Origin: Platycnemis pennipes | Taxonomy: Eukaryota; Arthropoda; Insecta; Odonata; Platycnemididae | Direction: 5' to 3' | Length of the DNA stretch: 64,000 nucleotides | Assembly: GCA_933228895.1 (NCBI GenBank) | Contig: OW121848.1 | Span: forward strand, 156,256,688 to 156,320,687 | Shown here: one piece after another, positions 20,150 to 32,740 of the stretch | Layout of the letters: the number at the start of each line of letters is the position of its first letter | Numbering within the stretch: the stretch's first letter is position 1 | Program-made: the position numbers and the translations under genes | The notes under the pieces: model-generated | What the model was told of the DNA's origin: nothing | Seen by the model: only the letters and a program-made list of their open reading frames with translations | The model's database searches: none

Positions 20150-23100
20150 AGTTTTGGCCAGGCTTTCAGCAAAATTCGCCACTGTGCGCGTCGCCGTCCC
20201 TCCACCTTCGACCCTTCCCACCCAATCATAAGCCCGTTCCCGGCTAGCGCCGAAAAAACGCCGTCCCGTCTGCGACTAGTAGCGAGCAACTTTTCGTCAC
20301 ATGGCTGTTTTAATGTCCCTGTGACGGATGAAAAATTTGTCACCCGCCTTCCCACCCAACAATCTGCGCCGGGGAAAGAAACCTCTAACTTCAGCGAAGG
20401 GAGTCCTAGGGGTCGGAGGCGTCCACCCTGTCTCCTGCCACCCGGCGGCTGACCAACAACCGGAGAGACCGCGCAACTAAGGGAGACCCCGAGCAAAAAC
20501 TGCTCCTCGTGCGCGAACTGTGCCTCTGCGCATTGAATTCGCTCCCTCTCCTTTCAACAGTAACACGCCCGAGAGAGAAAGAGACATACACGGCGACGCA
20601 CCCGCGCGAAAAAGAAACGGCTGGGGAAAAGGCCGAGGGCAGCAGCGGAAGGAAACTGCGAGTGGAGACGAAAGGTTTAGCGAAGTAATCGCGATGCGAC
20701 ATTAATGATGATACTGAAACAATGATAAGGATATTATGATAAGGGTGTAGGATATTTCAATCCTGCCGCGTGAACGGCGGTAAAATTCACATTAATCGCC
20801 ATTCGAAAAAATTCACCTGGACCGGGAATCGAACCACGGACCTTTGCCTTTCCGGGCCACTGCGCAAACCACTACGCTACCCAGGATCCCTAATTCGGAT
20901 GGCAATTTTACCGATGTTCAAGGTACTAAATGTTGATGATAAGGATGAACTTTGCTAATGATAAGGATGGTTTGGAAGACGGCAGGCAGGCTGCGACGAA
21001 AGAGTGCCGTTCGAGGACTCTCCCGGCGATTGTCGAGGGCGCGCGGGTGCCTCTGTTTCCATTCCCCTTCCATATTTCTCCATATTTCCCGCTCTGCGCG
21101 GCAGTACCCTCCCCCTCGGCGGGCGATCGAACACCCCCCTTCACAATACACTCATCACTCTCCGCCGCAAGACAATAGCCCCGCGTCGCGCCCCTCCCGT
21201 CCCCCGCGCGGCGGTGGCTGGCCCCACAGCGCACCCTCGGTCGCAGCTGACGAACATTCGCGACGGGGGCGGAGTTCCAAGGGAATACAGAGAGGAAGGG
21301 AATAGGGGCGGAAGGGGGCGAGGGGGACCGAGGGAAAAGGTTTCCAGAGGAGGATTAATCATCGGAGGGATGTGTGTGCGGGGGGGGGCGGCGGGAAGGG
21401 GTCGGCAGAGTGGATGAAAAGGAGAGGAGGATGGTTGGTGGTGGAGGGGGCGCGAGCGAGGCGGAGCAAGCAATCAATACGACGGGAGGGCGGTGCGGGT
21501 GAGGAGATAAAAGGGGGGCGCACACCGAGAGTGCCCACCCCCCTCTCGCTCTTCAGGACGATGAGGGTTTTCGGGCCTGGGTTCCTCTTAGCCGACGCGC
21601 ACTCCGTCCGCGGGAGGAGAGGGGGAGGGTGTTCCCACGCTAGCCTCATCGCGGCGCCCTCCCAACAGCAAAACACGCACGGCGAAGACACCGCGAGATT
21701 CAGCGAGTCCTTCCCATTGCCGGCAGAATCGAATTTACGGACTGTTAAAACGGGCGCGAGGTAGACATCCCTTCTCTGCTTCGGACGGTGTGGAGAGTTG
21801 GGGGGCGGACATAAATAACCCTTAAAAAGCAGTACCGCTCAAAAAATTTGTGCGTGTGCAAGCGGGGCACTCGTCTGCAAGGGGTCGCTCTTTCGTCCGA
21901 AGGCATCCTTTTCATTGACTCCCGCCAGGGCACCAACTCCGTTCACGACACCAGCTCTAAATTACCTCGCCCCGGCGCTCGGGAAGATGTCCTCCCCCTC
22001 CGGATTCTGCGGAGGGCGATTGCGCGGGCGGCGGCCATCGGTGAGGGCGCGCGCGATATGACGAATTACCGCACTCCCCCGCGACCGCCTCCCGTCCAAG
22101 AAAGCGGCGGTGGCGTCATGAGCGAACGGGGAAACGGAATAAAGGGCTCTCTCGCTCGCCGGGGGAGGGGGTGAGAGGGAGGGGGGGGAGAGAGGTCGAT
22201 AGCACATCCTGTTTCTCTTTTCGCAACGATTTTTCCGCGTCGTTGCTAGGAGCTACGGCGGAATCAAGAACCGTAAACGTCGAGCAGGAGTCTGCGATGT
22301 AGAATGACAATCATCGAGAACGCATCGCTCTCCTGCCGTCTGATCTCTTAAATGGCGTTTCCTTGAGGAATCCGAGTCATCTCGAAATGATCTTCAGCCA
22401 TGAATAAGAAGGTAACACCACAAACGGCGGTGATGGGTTCAATTAGGCTTTAAGGAGGTCGAGCAACAAAAAGGGTTATAGAGCCTCATTCCGCTAACAC
22501 CATATCGACAACAGAGGAGGGATTCGTTCCCGAAAGTGTAGGTAACATCTTCTCTGTTACCAAACAATAACGCGTTATTGGTCACCGTCTTCAAATCGGG
22601 AGATAAGTCGGCTGTTGCTGTAACTTATTCCTGCGCCTCTATCCTGCACATTCCCCAACATCTTGTGTCCAGCCAGGAATTAAGAATAATCAGACGGTTG
22701 GGAGGGGACGGCCCGACGTCCGCCGCGGCGGCTGCGTCGTGCACGAGGCGTTGGCGAGGAGGAGGGGGGGGAGCTGCCAGGAAGGGACGCCATTTCGGGG
22801 CGGGTTGGGGAGCAACGCGCGGCGAAATTGGTATCGCTTCGAACGCGTGGACACGAAATCAAGAACTGGCTCGGCGTCCAAAATGAGTGCGCTCGACATA
22901 AAAAACATGACGCCAAAGACGGAAAACACATCTTCAAATACCCGCGCCAGTCCATAATTCAATTTACGGGGTGGGTAATATGCGTGCGAATACAAGTTCG
23001 TCCAAACGACTTCATTGCATCGACTGAGACATTTGTGTCGAGTGAAAAAGCATCTCACGTTTATTATCGACCCCCACCTTTCACGAGTGAGCGAGTGCGA

Positions 23101-24330
23101 GAAAACGAAATTTACAAACGGAAAAACGCCAGAGAGAAATGAAAGGAGAACTCCCACGCGGGGAGGAGGGGGGGAGGAATCACGGGCCCATTAAAAAAAT
23201 TGATAACGGCAATTTGTTCGCGTCGCGGACGGCGATTATGCGCAGAGAAAGACCCTCCCCCTCGTCACGTGACGGATAGAACGCACGCACAAAACGCATC
23301 GACAGCAGCACCTCCGACTACGCACCCTCCCCACCTCCCCGAGGCCATCGCCCCAAATGCACGGGGAGGCGGAAGTCGCGCACCACGAAACCGAATCTTG
23401 ATGCTGGGACAGCGCGGCGGCATTAATTGCTTCGATTGATTTGAGTTAGCGCTTTGCCCGCGGAGTGTCGCTCGATTCGCCCGAGCGAGGAGGCATCCGT
23501 GTTTTCAGATGGGCCCCCCCGTAGTAGAAATGCCTCGCCTGGCGACGCCGGCGGCGGAGGAAGGAGACTCGCCTCGACACGAAACCGAACCTAGCGTGCG
23601 AGACCGCCACCCGTCCGTGTCGAGTAAGTGCACATCCACACGCATGCAAACGAACGCCGTGCACGCCCGCGTATCTCTCGAGGAGTCAATGGCGACAGAG
23701 CGGACATGTCACCGATTTAGGTGGGGGCGCTGTCTTCCGAGGAAATGAGTCATGTACACCTCCTGAAAAGTAGTTTTTAAGCATACGGCACCATGCTCTG
23801 TACGCTACTGCCCGATTCTTCATTTCGAGAAAACATCTTCGATGGCGGAAAATTGGCTGACGCCGATGCGGGGAAGTGAAGGAAGGAACCGGTTACCGAG
23901 AGAGTGACGGAGGAGAGAGGATGGGGCGAGAGATATGCAACGCATTTCAATGGCCATCGGTGGAGGAGGAAGGTGATCGCCGCAAGGCGTCCCCCCTCCC
24001 TCCATCAACATGCCCCCACCTCCCTCCCCCATTTTGTCCGTCTCCGCCGTGACCGAGAGACAGCGCCGCTCTTCCCAAACGAGGAGTCCTCCCCCACCGC
24101 ACCAGCAGAGTCGAATCAATTCCAATCCGGCTCGGTATTTCAAGAAGCGAGCGCCCACGAGTGACGGGAGGCCCGGGCGCAGAGGAGCGCCGTCGGGACG
24201 CGCAACACGGCGCTTCGGCACGGAAGGGAGGAGGGAAGAAGACCGGATGACCATAGCGGGGATGGGAGGAACGGATTCGCGACTCAAAGACGAGTCGACA
24301 TCCTGCGCCTTCCTTCATAGCGCGCGTTGA
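20150..24330. promoter_or_regulatory. Large CpG-rich block (cluster of CpG islands)
   Basis: Three GC-rich, CG-dense segments (about 20150-20700, 20960-22200 and 22680-24330) are separated by moderate-composition gaps. The plus strand is purine-skewed in places (21290-21480) and contains tracts such as GGGGGGGGCGGCGGG. A weak TATA-like ATAAAAG sits at 21507-21513. Some thirty overlapping frames cover the block on both strands; all are low-complexity in composition and none has a domain I recognise, so I do not annotate them. Such a cluster would fit the promoter/enhancer region or 5' exon area of a large developmental gene, but no exon was identified. Confidence 0.4.
20778..20913 (-). repeat. 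tRNA-like unit within a short terminal-inverted-repeat element
   Basis: Minus-strand tRNA-like sequence (20886-20815): acceptor pairs at five or six of seven, D arm GCGT/GCGC, a GGCC-CGGAAA-GGC type anticodon arm, box B GGTTCGATTCC (20834-20824), then GGTGAATTTTTTC with a T6 run suitable as Pol III terminator. The CCGGAAA loop and the 3' border match the unit at 242-325, so these are one family. It is enclosed by CGGTAAAATT (20778-20787) and its inverse AATTTTACCG (20904-20913). The inner parts GCCATYCGAA also pair, after a short gap. Confidence 0.6.
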
Positions 24331-26940
24331 CTTGAATGAGTGAGCTCCGAAATCAAGACAACAATTTATTTAACGATTTGAGGATTCGCCGAATTAAATT
24401 TGACACCATCCCCTCTGAAAGCCCAATGCTACAATTAAAACACAGTAACACAAATGCCTTCGTTGATTCCTAACATATCTATCTAAACTAAAAATTCAGA
24501 AACGCTGATATTTCAAACGCCAAGCTACACGCATTCCATTGACATAAGGAGGTATGAGAGTGGAACTGCATTTCATCAAACTCGTACACCACTGCAAATC
24601 AGTGCAATTTAAACCAGGCCCAAGACAGCGCCCCTAGAGCCAACCCCTTGAGGCTCCCACCCCCTTCTCGGACCGCGGAGAAATATTTCCTAGAGAAGGT
24701 CGCCCACTTGCCTGCATTACTAACGTTTTTAATTGATCCTGAAAGGCACTTACCTAGCACATGGAATGGATGTAGGCTACAGGGTGGGGTGAGAAGTATT
24801 CGTTAAGGTCGTTGACCAATCAGCAAAAGAGACGCGTCCTTCGATCGAGTTAGCAGCGCAGAGAGGGGTCGAGGGTGAATCCAAGGCGGGGCAGGAGGAG
24901 GTATGAGGGAAGGACGCCTACGCCAACCGCCACTCGCAAATAATACACAATATCTGTGCGTGGGAAAATCACCATTCATAACTGGGCAAAGGGCTACAGG
25001 AGCGAAATGTGCCGAAAAACACAAGAGCCCTAAACACACGCGAAATAAACTCATTATTATGCGCCTCACCGGGAATTACGATCAACAACAAAGGCATTCG
25101 TATTCGCCAATACAACAGATAATACGATTTTATTGTTGGGCCATGATCAGAAAAACCTTAATGATATTCAGAGCATTTTGTCTCATTATTTTATAAATCA
25201 AACGGAAATTAAAAAACACAGCCAACGTTATTCTAAGAGAGAGATAGAATGCTGTGGATCATCAATTCCAAATTACCTCCGAGACATTTCCAAAACAATA
25301 AACCATCTGCTCACGTCTGGAGAATAGTAAGTGCTCATTGAGTAAGGAGAGTGGCCAGAGAAAGAGAACTAAGGCTTCATTAGATACACGAAAATTAAGA
25401 ACCCAAAAGTAAACAACCGCCAATATAAAAGCATATATTATTAAATGTTACATACTTTTATCATCATCCCGCGAGAGAAAAATATCTAAAAACACGACAC
25501 CCCTTCAATTCACTAATTGATTCAAATCACATAAACAGAGATGTGACCGAGCACAGCGAAATAACTCGCAGAGAATGGACGGGAAAAGCCACTCGGATAA
25601 TACACACATACAATATGAATAGATAACCAGTTAGTTCCTCACCAACAGCAGTTCTTATTCGGCCATGAGAAATTACTGAACCGATAATTGATAATAATAA
25701 TACTTTTTATGACAGGGGTGACAAAATTAAAACGTCAAAAGCGGAATAAGAATCCAAAATAAATGCACTGACCCAGCATATGAAAATAATTCACCATCTG
25801 CTCGAGCGTAGCGTATTTTTTATCTCAAAGCTGATCCAAGAAACGCATCCTAGTTAACTATAAGGACTAATATATTCACGAATTTTACAACTATATCTCG
25901 GGAAGAAATGAGTATTTGACGTTGATATTAATTTTTTCTTAACATGCCATGTTTTGAAAGGTCATGAGAATTTCAGCTCATTTCGAAATGTGTGAGCAAT
26001 CATTCTAATGAATAGGAATGCCCACACGAAATCGGTAACTTTCGACATATTTAGATATGCTTTCTCGGGCACACTAAATCTTCAAGTATTACGGTCAGAG
26101 TAATTACCATTTAGCAGACAAACCATCATTCAAATCAAAAAAGTTCCAAAGAGTGCCTTCCAAGAATATTACCACCAGGTAGCATCGTCCGCTTTCTATA
26201 AATATGTTTAATCACATCTGGCGTAACTTTGTGGGAGTTGAAAATATACATTGAATGAGAAACCAAGGTCCTTCTCCACTAAATTTAATAGAAATTAAAA
26301 GGCTTAATGGAACATCAGGTTTCCCTGAAATACTACGGCGGTCTTTTCTCATATTTCTCATTTTTCTCTTTTCTCATCCCAAGGACACCCGAAAATGATT
26401 CATATTGAACTGCGATGTCCACTTCATTATTATTGATCCTTAAGTTCGATAAATACTCTCACATAAAAGGAGTGATTATATGATAGTTTTTGCCAGCAAA
26501 TGGAATATCGCAAGAGATACTACAGTAAATTTAAACGATCCAACTGTTCCATGATAGCAGGTCGAGAAAAAATACACAACACTGGAGAAGGAAAAATCAA
26601 ATTATAAATCTGCTCTGGCGTTAAATTTACGCATCACCACGAATGAAGGAATTTCTCACGACGAACTATTTCTTGGAAGTGTTAAACTATAATTAATTAG
26701 CCGTCCAATGAAAAACCAAAATGAATAGGTTTGGAGTGAACCGAGTAAGCTTGCATTTCTTACACAATAATTCTTACACAAAAATTGAATAGTATTCGCA
26801 CAAATCATAAATTAATGAGACGAGAATCGAAGGATTCGCCAGCCTACTCCCACGCCACACACACGAGAATTCATTATCCATTTACAACACATTTGCTCCT
26901 TTTTTCCTACACCAGTTATTAGAAAAATCAAATCACATAA
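24331..26940. other. AT-rich DNA, no gene
   Basis: A few frames of 60-97 codons near 24800-25330 lack recognisable motifs; the rest has none. Confidence 0.4.
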
Positions 26941-27099
26941 AAATCAAATCATGGAAAAATTACGGACGACAATGAACATTATGTGCAATCACTCACTCAC
27001 AATAGTCATTAAAAAGGCAACAAAGTTCGCCGGCTTTTATGGTCTATGGCACGCTGAATCCACATCAGCTCTTGCGCAGGCGGTTCTATTTTTCCCAGA

Positions 27100-27440
27100 A
27101 TTTATTCCAAAAGTCGTAGTGGAACAAGCGGAATTAGAGGAACTGGAGGAAGGAATGGAGAAAAGCAAAGAATGAGGACAGGAAGGAGAATGAAGGAGAA
27201 AGGGAGGAGGAGCTGTAAGCGCAACAAGTGAAGCTCAGGGAGGAGGGAGAGAGCAGAAGGGAAAGAGATGAGGAGAGGAGGGGGATGATTGGGGGCTGGG
27301 GGGGGGCTACCGTGCACGCGGCTGGGGCGGGGGGAAGGAGAGATTTTCATGTCGGGATGAGGGGGCGAATGGGGTAGGGGGCCGAGGGCGTATTGTGAAG
27401 GCGGGGGGAGGTTCGGGGAAATGCTTCAGAGAGGGTCGGT
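27100..27440. repeat. Purine-rich (GGA/GAG) low-complexity tract
   Basis: The plus strand is almost all A and G (GAGGAACTGGAGGAAGGAAT, GGAGGAGGGAGAGAGCAGAA), ending with G-rich runs near 27290-27410. Frames over it translate to Glu/Lys-rich or Pro/Leu-rich low complexity. It could form triplex or G-quadruplex structures; function unknown. Confidence 0.6.
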
Positions 27441-27807
27441 GCACATAGAGGGTGGAATTTACGACGACAACCATTCTGATCATGTGAAAAAAAATCATGC
27501 GTGTAGAATAAATGCGTGAAATATTCCAGTAAAACATTTAACGCGAGCTTACTGAAAGCAATCTTTTTTTCAAAAGTAGGTTAATCCTTCAATTACACAA
27601 ACTGAGAGGTCCACGACAATTGTAGAATAAACTTTGCATGTCTGCCTGAAAAATGATTCAAGAAGAGCATGAAATAATATGTCCAGGATTGTGACACGGA
27701 GACCAAGACCTAAGCTCCTTTTTCGCCTGAAAAGAAACCCGAAATGGCCCAGCCAGTCTTTGTAGAGACAGAGATTTAGGTTAATCTGAAGTGAAGCATA
27801 GCTGTTA

Positions 27808-28090
27808 ATGATGGACCGGAATAGTTTAATTTTCGTGTCCGTCGCTATAGTGTCAATTATGGTGACAGCCAGAATTTCGTCGGAGAAAGCTAGGAGACGG
27901 ATCAAGAGGAGGAATGGAGGTCGAGGTATATTAAGCGTGATTCAAAATGAACTGTTATTTAAGGACTGTGAGGTCTATCGTAATTTATTACGAAAGACGC
28001 CGGAGCAATATCATACTGCATAAAATCTCACCAGACATGATTATAAAAGATTGGACACAACGACGAGAGAAGCAATTTCTGTGATAAAAG
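27808..28090 (+). pseudogene. PIF/Harbinger transposase relic (HARBI1-like N terminus)
   Basis: The plus-strand frame gives an N terminus MMDRNSLIFVSVAIVSIMV, then basic RRRIKRRNGGRGILSVIQNE and the helical stretch FKDCEVYRNLLRKTPEQYHT. After a frame shift near 28020 it continues as KISPDMIIKDWTQRREAISV. The pattern of basic patch, then a FxxYxRM-like helix, then (V/I)SPxIxKxDTxxRxAIS is the start of HARBI1-type transposases. The DDE catalytic core is absent, and similarity stops at the hairpin at 28086. A candidate right end of the parent element is at 28694-28709. Confidence 0.65.
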
Positions 28091-28126
28091 GTACATGCCT
28101 CTTCTTGAGAGGTTATGTACCTTTTT
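28086..28126. repeat. Perfect-to-near-perfect hairpin
   Basis: AAAAGGTACATGCCTCTT pairs with AGAGGTTATGTACCTTTT with one or two differences and almost no loop. It ends the HARBI1-like coding similarity and may be the collapsed core of a small inserted inverted-repeat element. Confidence 0.75.
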
Positions 28127-28504
28127 TATAGCTATTTGTTTTAATTTTCCCCAATTCGTGGTAGTTGTGACAACAAACAACAGCAAAGTGAAATTCTCAG
28201 GAAATGCATAAGAGTCAACGGAAAAGGGACGTTGTAAATATTTTACTATCTTTTATCAACTATCGTTTTCATGTTGTGCTCCAGTATTTCATTTCTTTAT
28301 GCCTGTCACAAGAATAATCAACAAATTTAATTATTTTAAAAATACCTACATAATATCATATAATGAACTTATAATTACCCAAATAATTACCCAAAACTTG
28401 ATTGATTGAAGAACTTCACCAAGAGCATGTCAATAAATTAGGTAAGTACGAAAATTAGAACTAATAGCTTATAATTCCTACAATTGCTTCACTTAAAGTC
28501 TCTT

Positions 28505-28712
28505 CCGAGGACTCAAAAACGAAGGCGGACGCCGTGCGCTCGGATCATGCGATCATTCACGGATTCATGTGATAAAAAAATAAAACATGTTCTAATTTTG
28601 ATCGCATGATTTTTCATACGAGTAATTTTCTCATTTACACAACGTATAAACGTCATACGCATGATCACGCGAATGATCCATCGGAAGATGATTCGCCGTG
28701 TAACGGCCTTAA
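28505..28712. mobile_element. Putative Harbinger-like terminal region
   Basis: The right end reads CGCCGTGTAACGGCCT (28694-28709), then TAA. Inverted, it is AGGCCGTTACACGGCG, matching the AGGCCG(C/T)TTTACACG ends at 4027 and 53000. A looser inverted counterpart near 28530-28570 (GACGCCGTGCGCTCGGATCA) shares GGATCAT..GCG blocks. This may be the 3' end of the transposon whose coding part is at 27808-28090; the left end was not found. Confidence 0.5.
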
Positions 28713-30235
28713 GATGTTCCTTCATTCTATGCTAATCATACTTTCCACAATGTTATCAATAATACCAGTAATCCCACCGTTAACCGGCTAAATAAAGCTG
28801 GTAAATGGAAAACCATACTAACTTTCGTCTCTCCTTCATTTCTATCTGCAAGCCACCTTTAACAATTTCCGCGAAAACATTAGAACGCGACAGAGACAAA
28901 GAAAACCCTCCCCAAATTCCTTCTCCTTCCTCCGGCGTAGAAGTTCTTACGTTAACTTATTTCGTCTATTATTTTTTAAATAATTTCAAAACTCATGGGA
29001 GAATCATTCTTGTAATATTCAACCTTTCAGAGCTTCCCCTAGTTAACATATCACTCTTTTTAGATATTTCTCCCATCACTATTGTTCTTCACAGAATTGT
29101 TTCCCGTAATCTCTTAAAGGCACTCGTATATTATCTCCCTAACCGTTGCCATTTGTCTGCAAGTGAATCTGGAGCAGTTATACTTTTGGGTGGGCTGCTA
29201 TCCTTTTTTAATTGCATTCTTCCACTCCACAGCGTAACACCTATCGCCCTCCCATCCCTCTCTCTCTACGGCCGTTCCAATATGGCTAATTTCCCTCGCC
29301 CGCAAATAATTCTATAATATGACTCCACTGGTCACTCCTGGCCTTATAATTTAACTGCTTCTCATAAACATACTAATTCTACACGAGTGGCAACAATTTA
29401 CAGGAGCGTTTCAGTGATTTTAACAGTAATAGTAAATGCATAGATATTCGATGGAAATAAACTCCCCATTCCTTCTTTGAATCGGTCTATTTTCATTCCG
29501 AAGCGCTAAAAATACAATATGCATAAAATCTACGCAGTGGGAGAGTAAGAGAACAGTTTGTACCGCGACGAGGATATGAATAAGAAAAAAGATTTATTCA
29601 TGCATTTAAATTGTCTATGTGCCTAACGTATATAGTAAATATGCTTTACATCCGGCACAATAATTTACTACACAAAAAGTCTCTAATCCTATTGAAAATA
29701 ATACATGAAACACTTAAAAAAATATATGAAATGTCCTCCAGTAGTAGCGGTACATGTCATTTGCTGCCGATCAAAAGGTAATTAGAATTAAGAAATATAA
29801 ATTCAATGAATTAACCTCATTTCAAAGTCAAGGTGATATGCGCAGACAAGCATATCCCTTTACGCGAAAGGGAGTGCTCAGAGTAACCGCAGAATCCAAA
29901 CTTCGCGCACCGAGATCTAACACAGTAATCCTTCGCGTTCGAGAGAAAAAAATAAAGGCTCGTTTATTTAAAAAAAAGGAATCAAACAAGAACTGAAGTG
30001 CTTGAGGCATGCCGATTTAATATAATCATGACACGAAGATAACTCGCCACCAAAGCCAGTTTAGAGATGGCACAGAATGAAGCTACGTCGCATTGAGGAA
30101 ATTACAGGAACGAATGCGTGGAATTAGAACAGATCCTATCTTCCGCGCATCCTCTCGTGCAATTGGGATGTTTTACATGCAATTCGCTGCTTTACAATGC
30201 GATGCAATTTTCACTACGCATCCCTCCATGCACCA
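28713..30235. other. No gene recognised; contains a 170-codon frame of unknown status
   Basis: The longest frame (28805-29317, plus) starts MENHTNFRLSFISICK and is rich in Leu, Ile and Ser with hydrophobic patches. It has no domain I know, no homologue I recall and no clear gene context. It is probably chance, since the local sequence is pyrimidine-rich, which yields Leu/Ser/Pro frames. The remainder is AT-rich. Confidence 0.35.
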
Positions 30236-30450
30236 GACTGCACTACACGTGTAGGACGGCCTTCAGCGAGGGGGGGAGGGGTAGGGGGTCACGTGACCCG
30301 CTCACGCTCCCACCCGCACGCGTGGAGGGGACTCCTCACCGAAAAGGGGGCGTGTAGGAATGCCGTGTGTGAGGGGGGGGGGGGCGTGCAGTCACATGAC
30401 CGGCGGAGGTTGCATTGCGAGCGAGTGTCGCTTTCCTCCAAGCCCACGTC
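30236..30450. promoter_or_regulatory. CpG/G-rich patch with G12 tract
   Basis: GC-rich with CACGTGACC and a G12 run at 30373-30384; sharply bounded. Overlapping frames have no domains. Regulatory role inferred only from composition. Confidence 0.25.
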
Positions 30451-31009
30451 CCAATTTTGAACAGAAGGCCCTTACTTGGTGTTTTATCTATATCCTAGAA
30501 TGTAGGGATCACGAAATGTCAAAAATCATCATGACTCGTGGAGATTCAGGTGCTGCCAATATATTTTCACGCGGCGGTCGCAGAGGAGTAATGAATTGGT
30601 AGTAATGGAACTCCATCTGAGGTGCTTCGAGTTCTGATGTTATACAGCGACAACACTCCATTCTGCGTCGCACAAGCACAACATCCATACTATGGCGGGG
30701 ACCCTCCCCTACCAGTCTCTGAGCGCACAATTCTCTTTGTTGCAGTCATGAACTATGGCAGCGTTTGCAATTAAAACATAATCAAAAGACAACGGGAAAG
30801 GAAACAAGAAAGCAGAATCCCTAACTGAGCAATACAAAATTCATTTCTTTTATATTTCTAAATAAATTCAACTTCAGGCATCAATGAAACATTTCTTTCC
30901 AAAGATTAAGGATTTCAGTTTTAACGTCCAGTAGAAGCAAATGCACAATGCCTAGGAATTTTGAACGACGGATAGAACTAGTCGATATTTTGGTATTATT
31001 CAGAAAATA

Positions 31010-31248
31010 TAAAGGGACAACTTAATCGGCCACATCTCGAGACACGATGGACTGATGAAGACAATCGTCGAGGGAAAAAAGAACGGGAAGATTGGAAAAG
31101 GCAGGCCTCGTATGAGATACACGGAACAGGTTGTGAGGGATGTAAAAGAGAATAATTACGTCACAATGAAAAGGTTTGCCGATAGATGAATCGAGTGGAA
31201 AGCTGCGTCAAACCAATCCTAGGATTGTTGACCAATGATGATGATGAT
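31010..31248 (+). pseudogene. 3' end of a non-LTR retrotransposon (second copy)
   Basis: Aligns by eye with 1146-1385 at most positions: GACAACTTAATCGGCCACAT, CTGATGAAGAC, ATCGTCGAGGGAAAA, GGCAGGCCTCGTATGAGATA, CGAGTGGAAAGCTGCGTCAA and a GATGATGATGATC tail. It encodes the GHISRHDG and GKGRPRMRY parts of the reverse transcriptase ORF C terminus. Unlike the 1.1-kb copy it keeps an AGG-like KRFADR segment near 31170, but it carries an early stop at 31186. It is a 5'-truncated copy of the same subfamily. Confidence 0.8.
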
Positions 31249-32140
31249 CAGAAAATATGGTCCAACCTTCCTCTCACAGGTATGTACAAAGACCAAGTCA
31301 TATTGTCCAATTTCCCAGAACGATGTTCATTACGGCGGGTATGAGATGGATTTTGCACCCGCAGACACCATTTAGAGGGACTTCTCATTACATATTACTT
31401 GCTCACAAACTCACCGAGAATCTGGGATGCAATTCATTTTGGAACATATGGTCACAACACAAGGGCTGCCAACGCTTGGCAAAAATTGCCAAAATCGATT
31501 ATGAATCGCAAATAAACTGGAAATCAGACGCGATTTTGAACGTGGTCCTTGGTACTCGCCTACACAGTAGTTTCTAAGAAGCTTAAGGGGAGAGAAACTA
31601 TGGAGGAGCAAGTATTGGTTGTGAAGATGGAGAGGAATGTTAAACTGGGATGAATTTCAGCCGTTGATATATTTAAGACCCGGGTTATTGAACATCACCG
31701 AACGTATTTTTCCACAGCTGCCTCGAATGATGAACGCATTATTAAGCGCAGACGTTTTTTGTGCATCACGTTTCGCGAGTAGTTCGCAGAAATTCGCCTA
31801 AATACTGTGACTTCACACGCAAAACATTCCGCGAATAATAAGCATATTCACCATTTTCCACATAAATTTTGTCAATCATCACACGGGTATGAAGGCGCAC
31901 ACCAATCCTTAATAGGTTAACTTACATCAAAATGTCTCCGCATCGATTAAAAAGTAAGCACCATCAAATTACACCAAAAGCCGCATTAAAAAAAGAAAAA
32001 CACTAGGATCCACTGGCGCAGTCCATGGCTGCGTCAGTGCAGGGAATGGTGCGGTTGGATTTCAGCGAGCGATGAAAAAAATGAAATGCCAACTCTAGAA
32101 AAAGATCGCGAACTCAACACATCCGGGTGCGAATCGATAG
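31249..32140. other. No gene recognised
   Basis: A 106-codon plus-strand frame (31257-31577) begins at the retroelement boundary; it has no known domain. The remainder is AT-rich. Confidence 0.35.
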
Positions 32141-32149
32141 GAAGAGTAG

Positions 32150-32300
32150 AAGTCGTCTTAAAAGCGCTTAAATGACTAAGGTTATACAGCACCGTCTAAC
32201 CTTAGACCTCAACCCTAGGGCAAACACAACGTCAATGCCTTGGGTGGGATTCGAACCCGCTTAAACGATCTGGCTACCACGCTAGCTCGATGAGAAGAGG
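32150..32300 (-). repeat. tRNA-derived SINE (minus strand)
   Basis: The minus strand has box A-like GAGCTAGCGTGGTAGCCAG (32288-32270) and box B GGTTCGAATCC (32257-32247), followed by CACCCAAGGCATTGACG and GCCCTAGGGTTGAGGTCTAA. The post-tRNA part resembles the one following the box B at 48709 (CTTGGAATTTGGCATTTGCC, CCTTAGGATTAAG), so the two are probably one SINE family. Confidence 0.55.
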
Positions 32301-32429
32301 GAAGAAACAAAAACCCAGCAATCATCATTTACGAACGTTTACGGCCAGGTCCGTTCTTAACGTGTACATTGGAGCAAGCCTGAATAATTCGCACGCTTTG
32401 GAGCCAGTGCCCGAGTAAGAATCGATAAG

Positions 32430-32740
32430 TAGTTCTGTGTTGGGAAGGGGAACTCGCGATCCCTCGCAACTCGCAGCCCCTCCCACCAACACACCTCCCG
32501 AATATGAGAATAAAAGCACATCCCTTCCCAGGGGGAAATGAAAACCAGCGCGCGTCCCCACACAATGCCCCCCTTCTCCCCGGCCATGCCTCCAGCCGTG
32601 AAGAAATGATGCGAACTTGAGCGAGACAAATGCGATCGCAGGGGACTTGAGACGGTATCGCCCTCGGCGCGCCCGCACCAACACGAGGAGTGCACCCGAC
32701 GGCTCTGCTGCACGAAAGGGACCCCCGTGCAGCGTCTCTC
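32430..32740. promoter_or_regulatory. GC-rich, CpG-containing patch
   Basis: Isolated GC-rich block with frames of 119-158 codons on three minus-strand phases at once; that overlap is typical of GC-rich non-coding DNA. No domain seen. Confidence 0.25.

Noticed and set aside
28805..29317. 170-codon plus-strand frame as a gene
   Set aside because: No domain, no gene context, and the local pyrimidine-rich sequence favours long Leu/Ser/Pro-rich frames.
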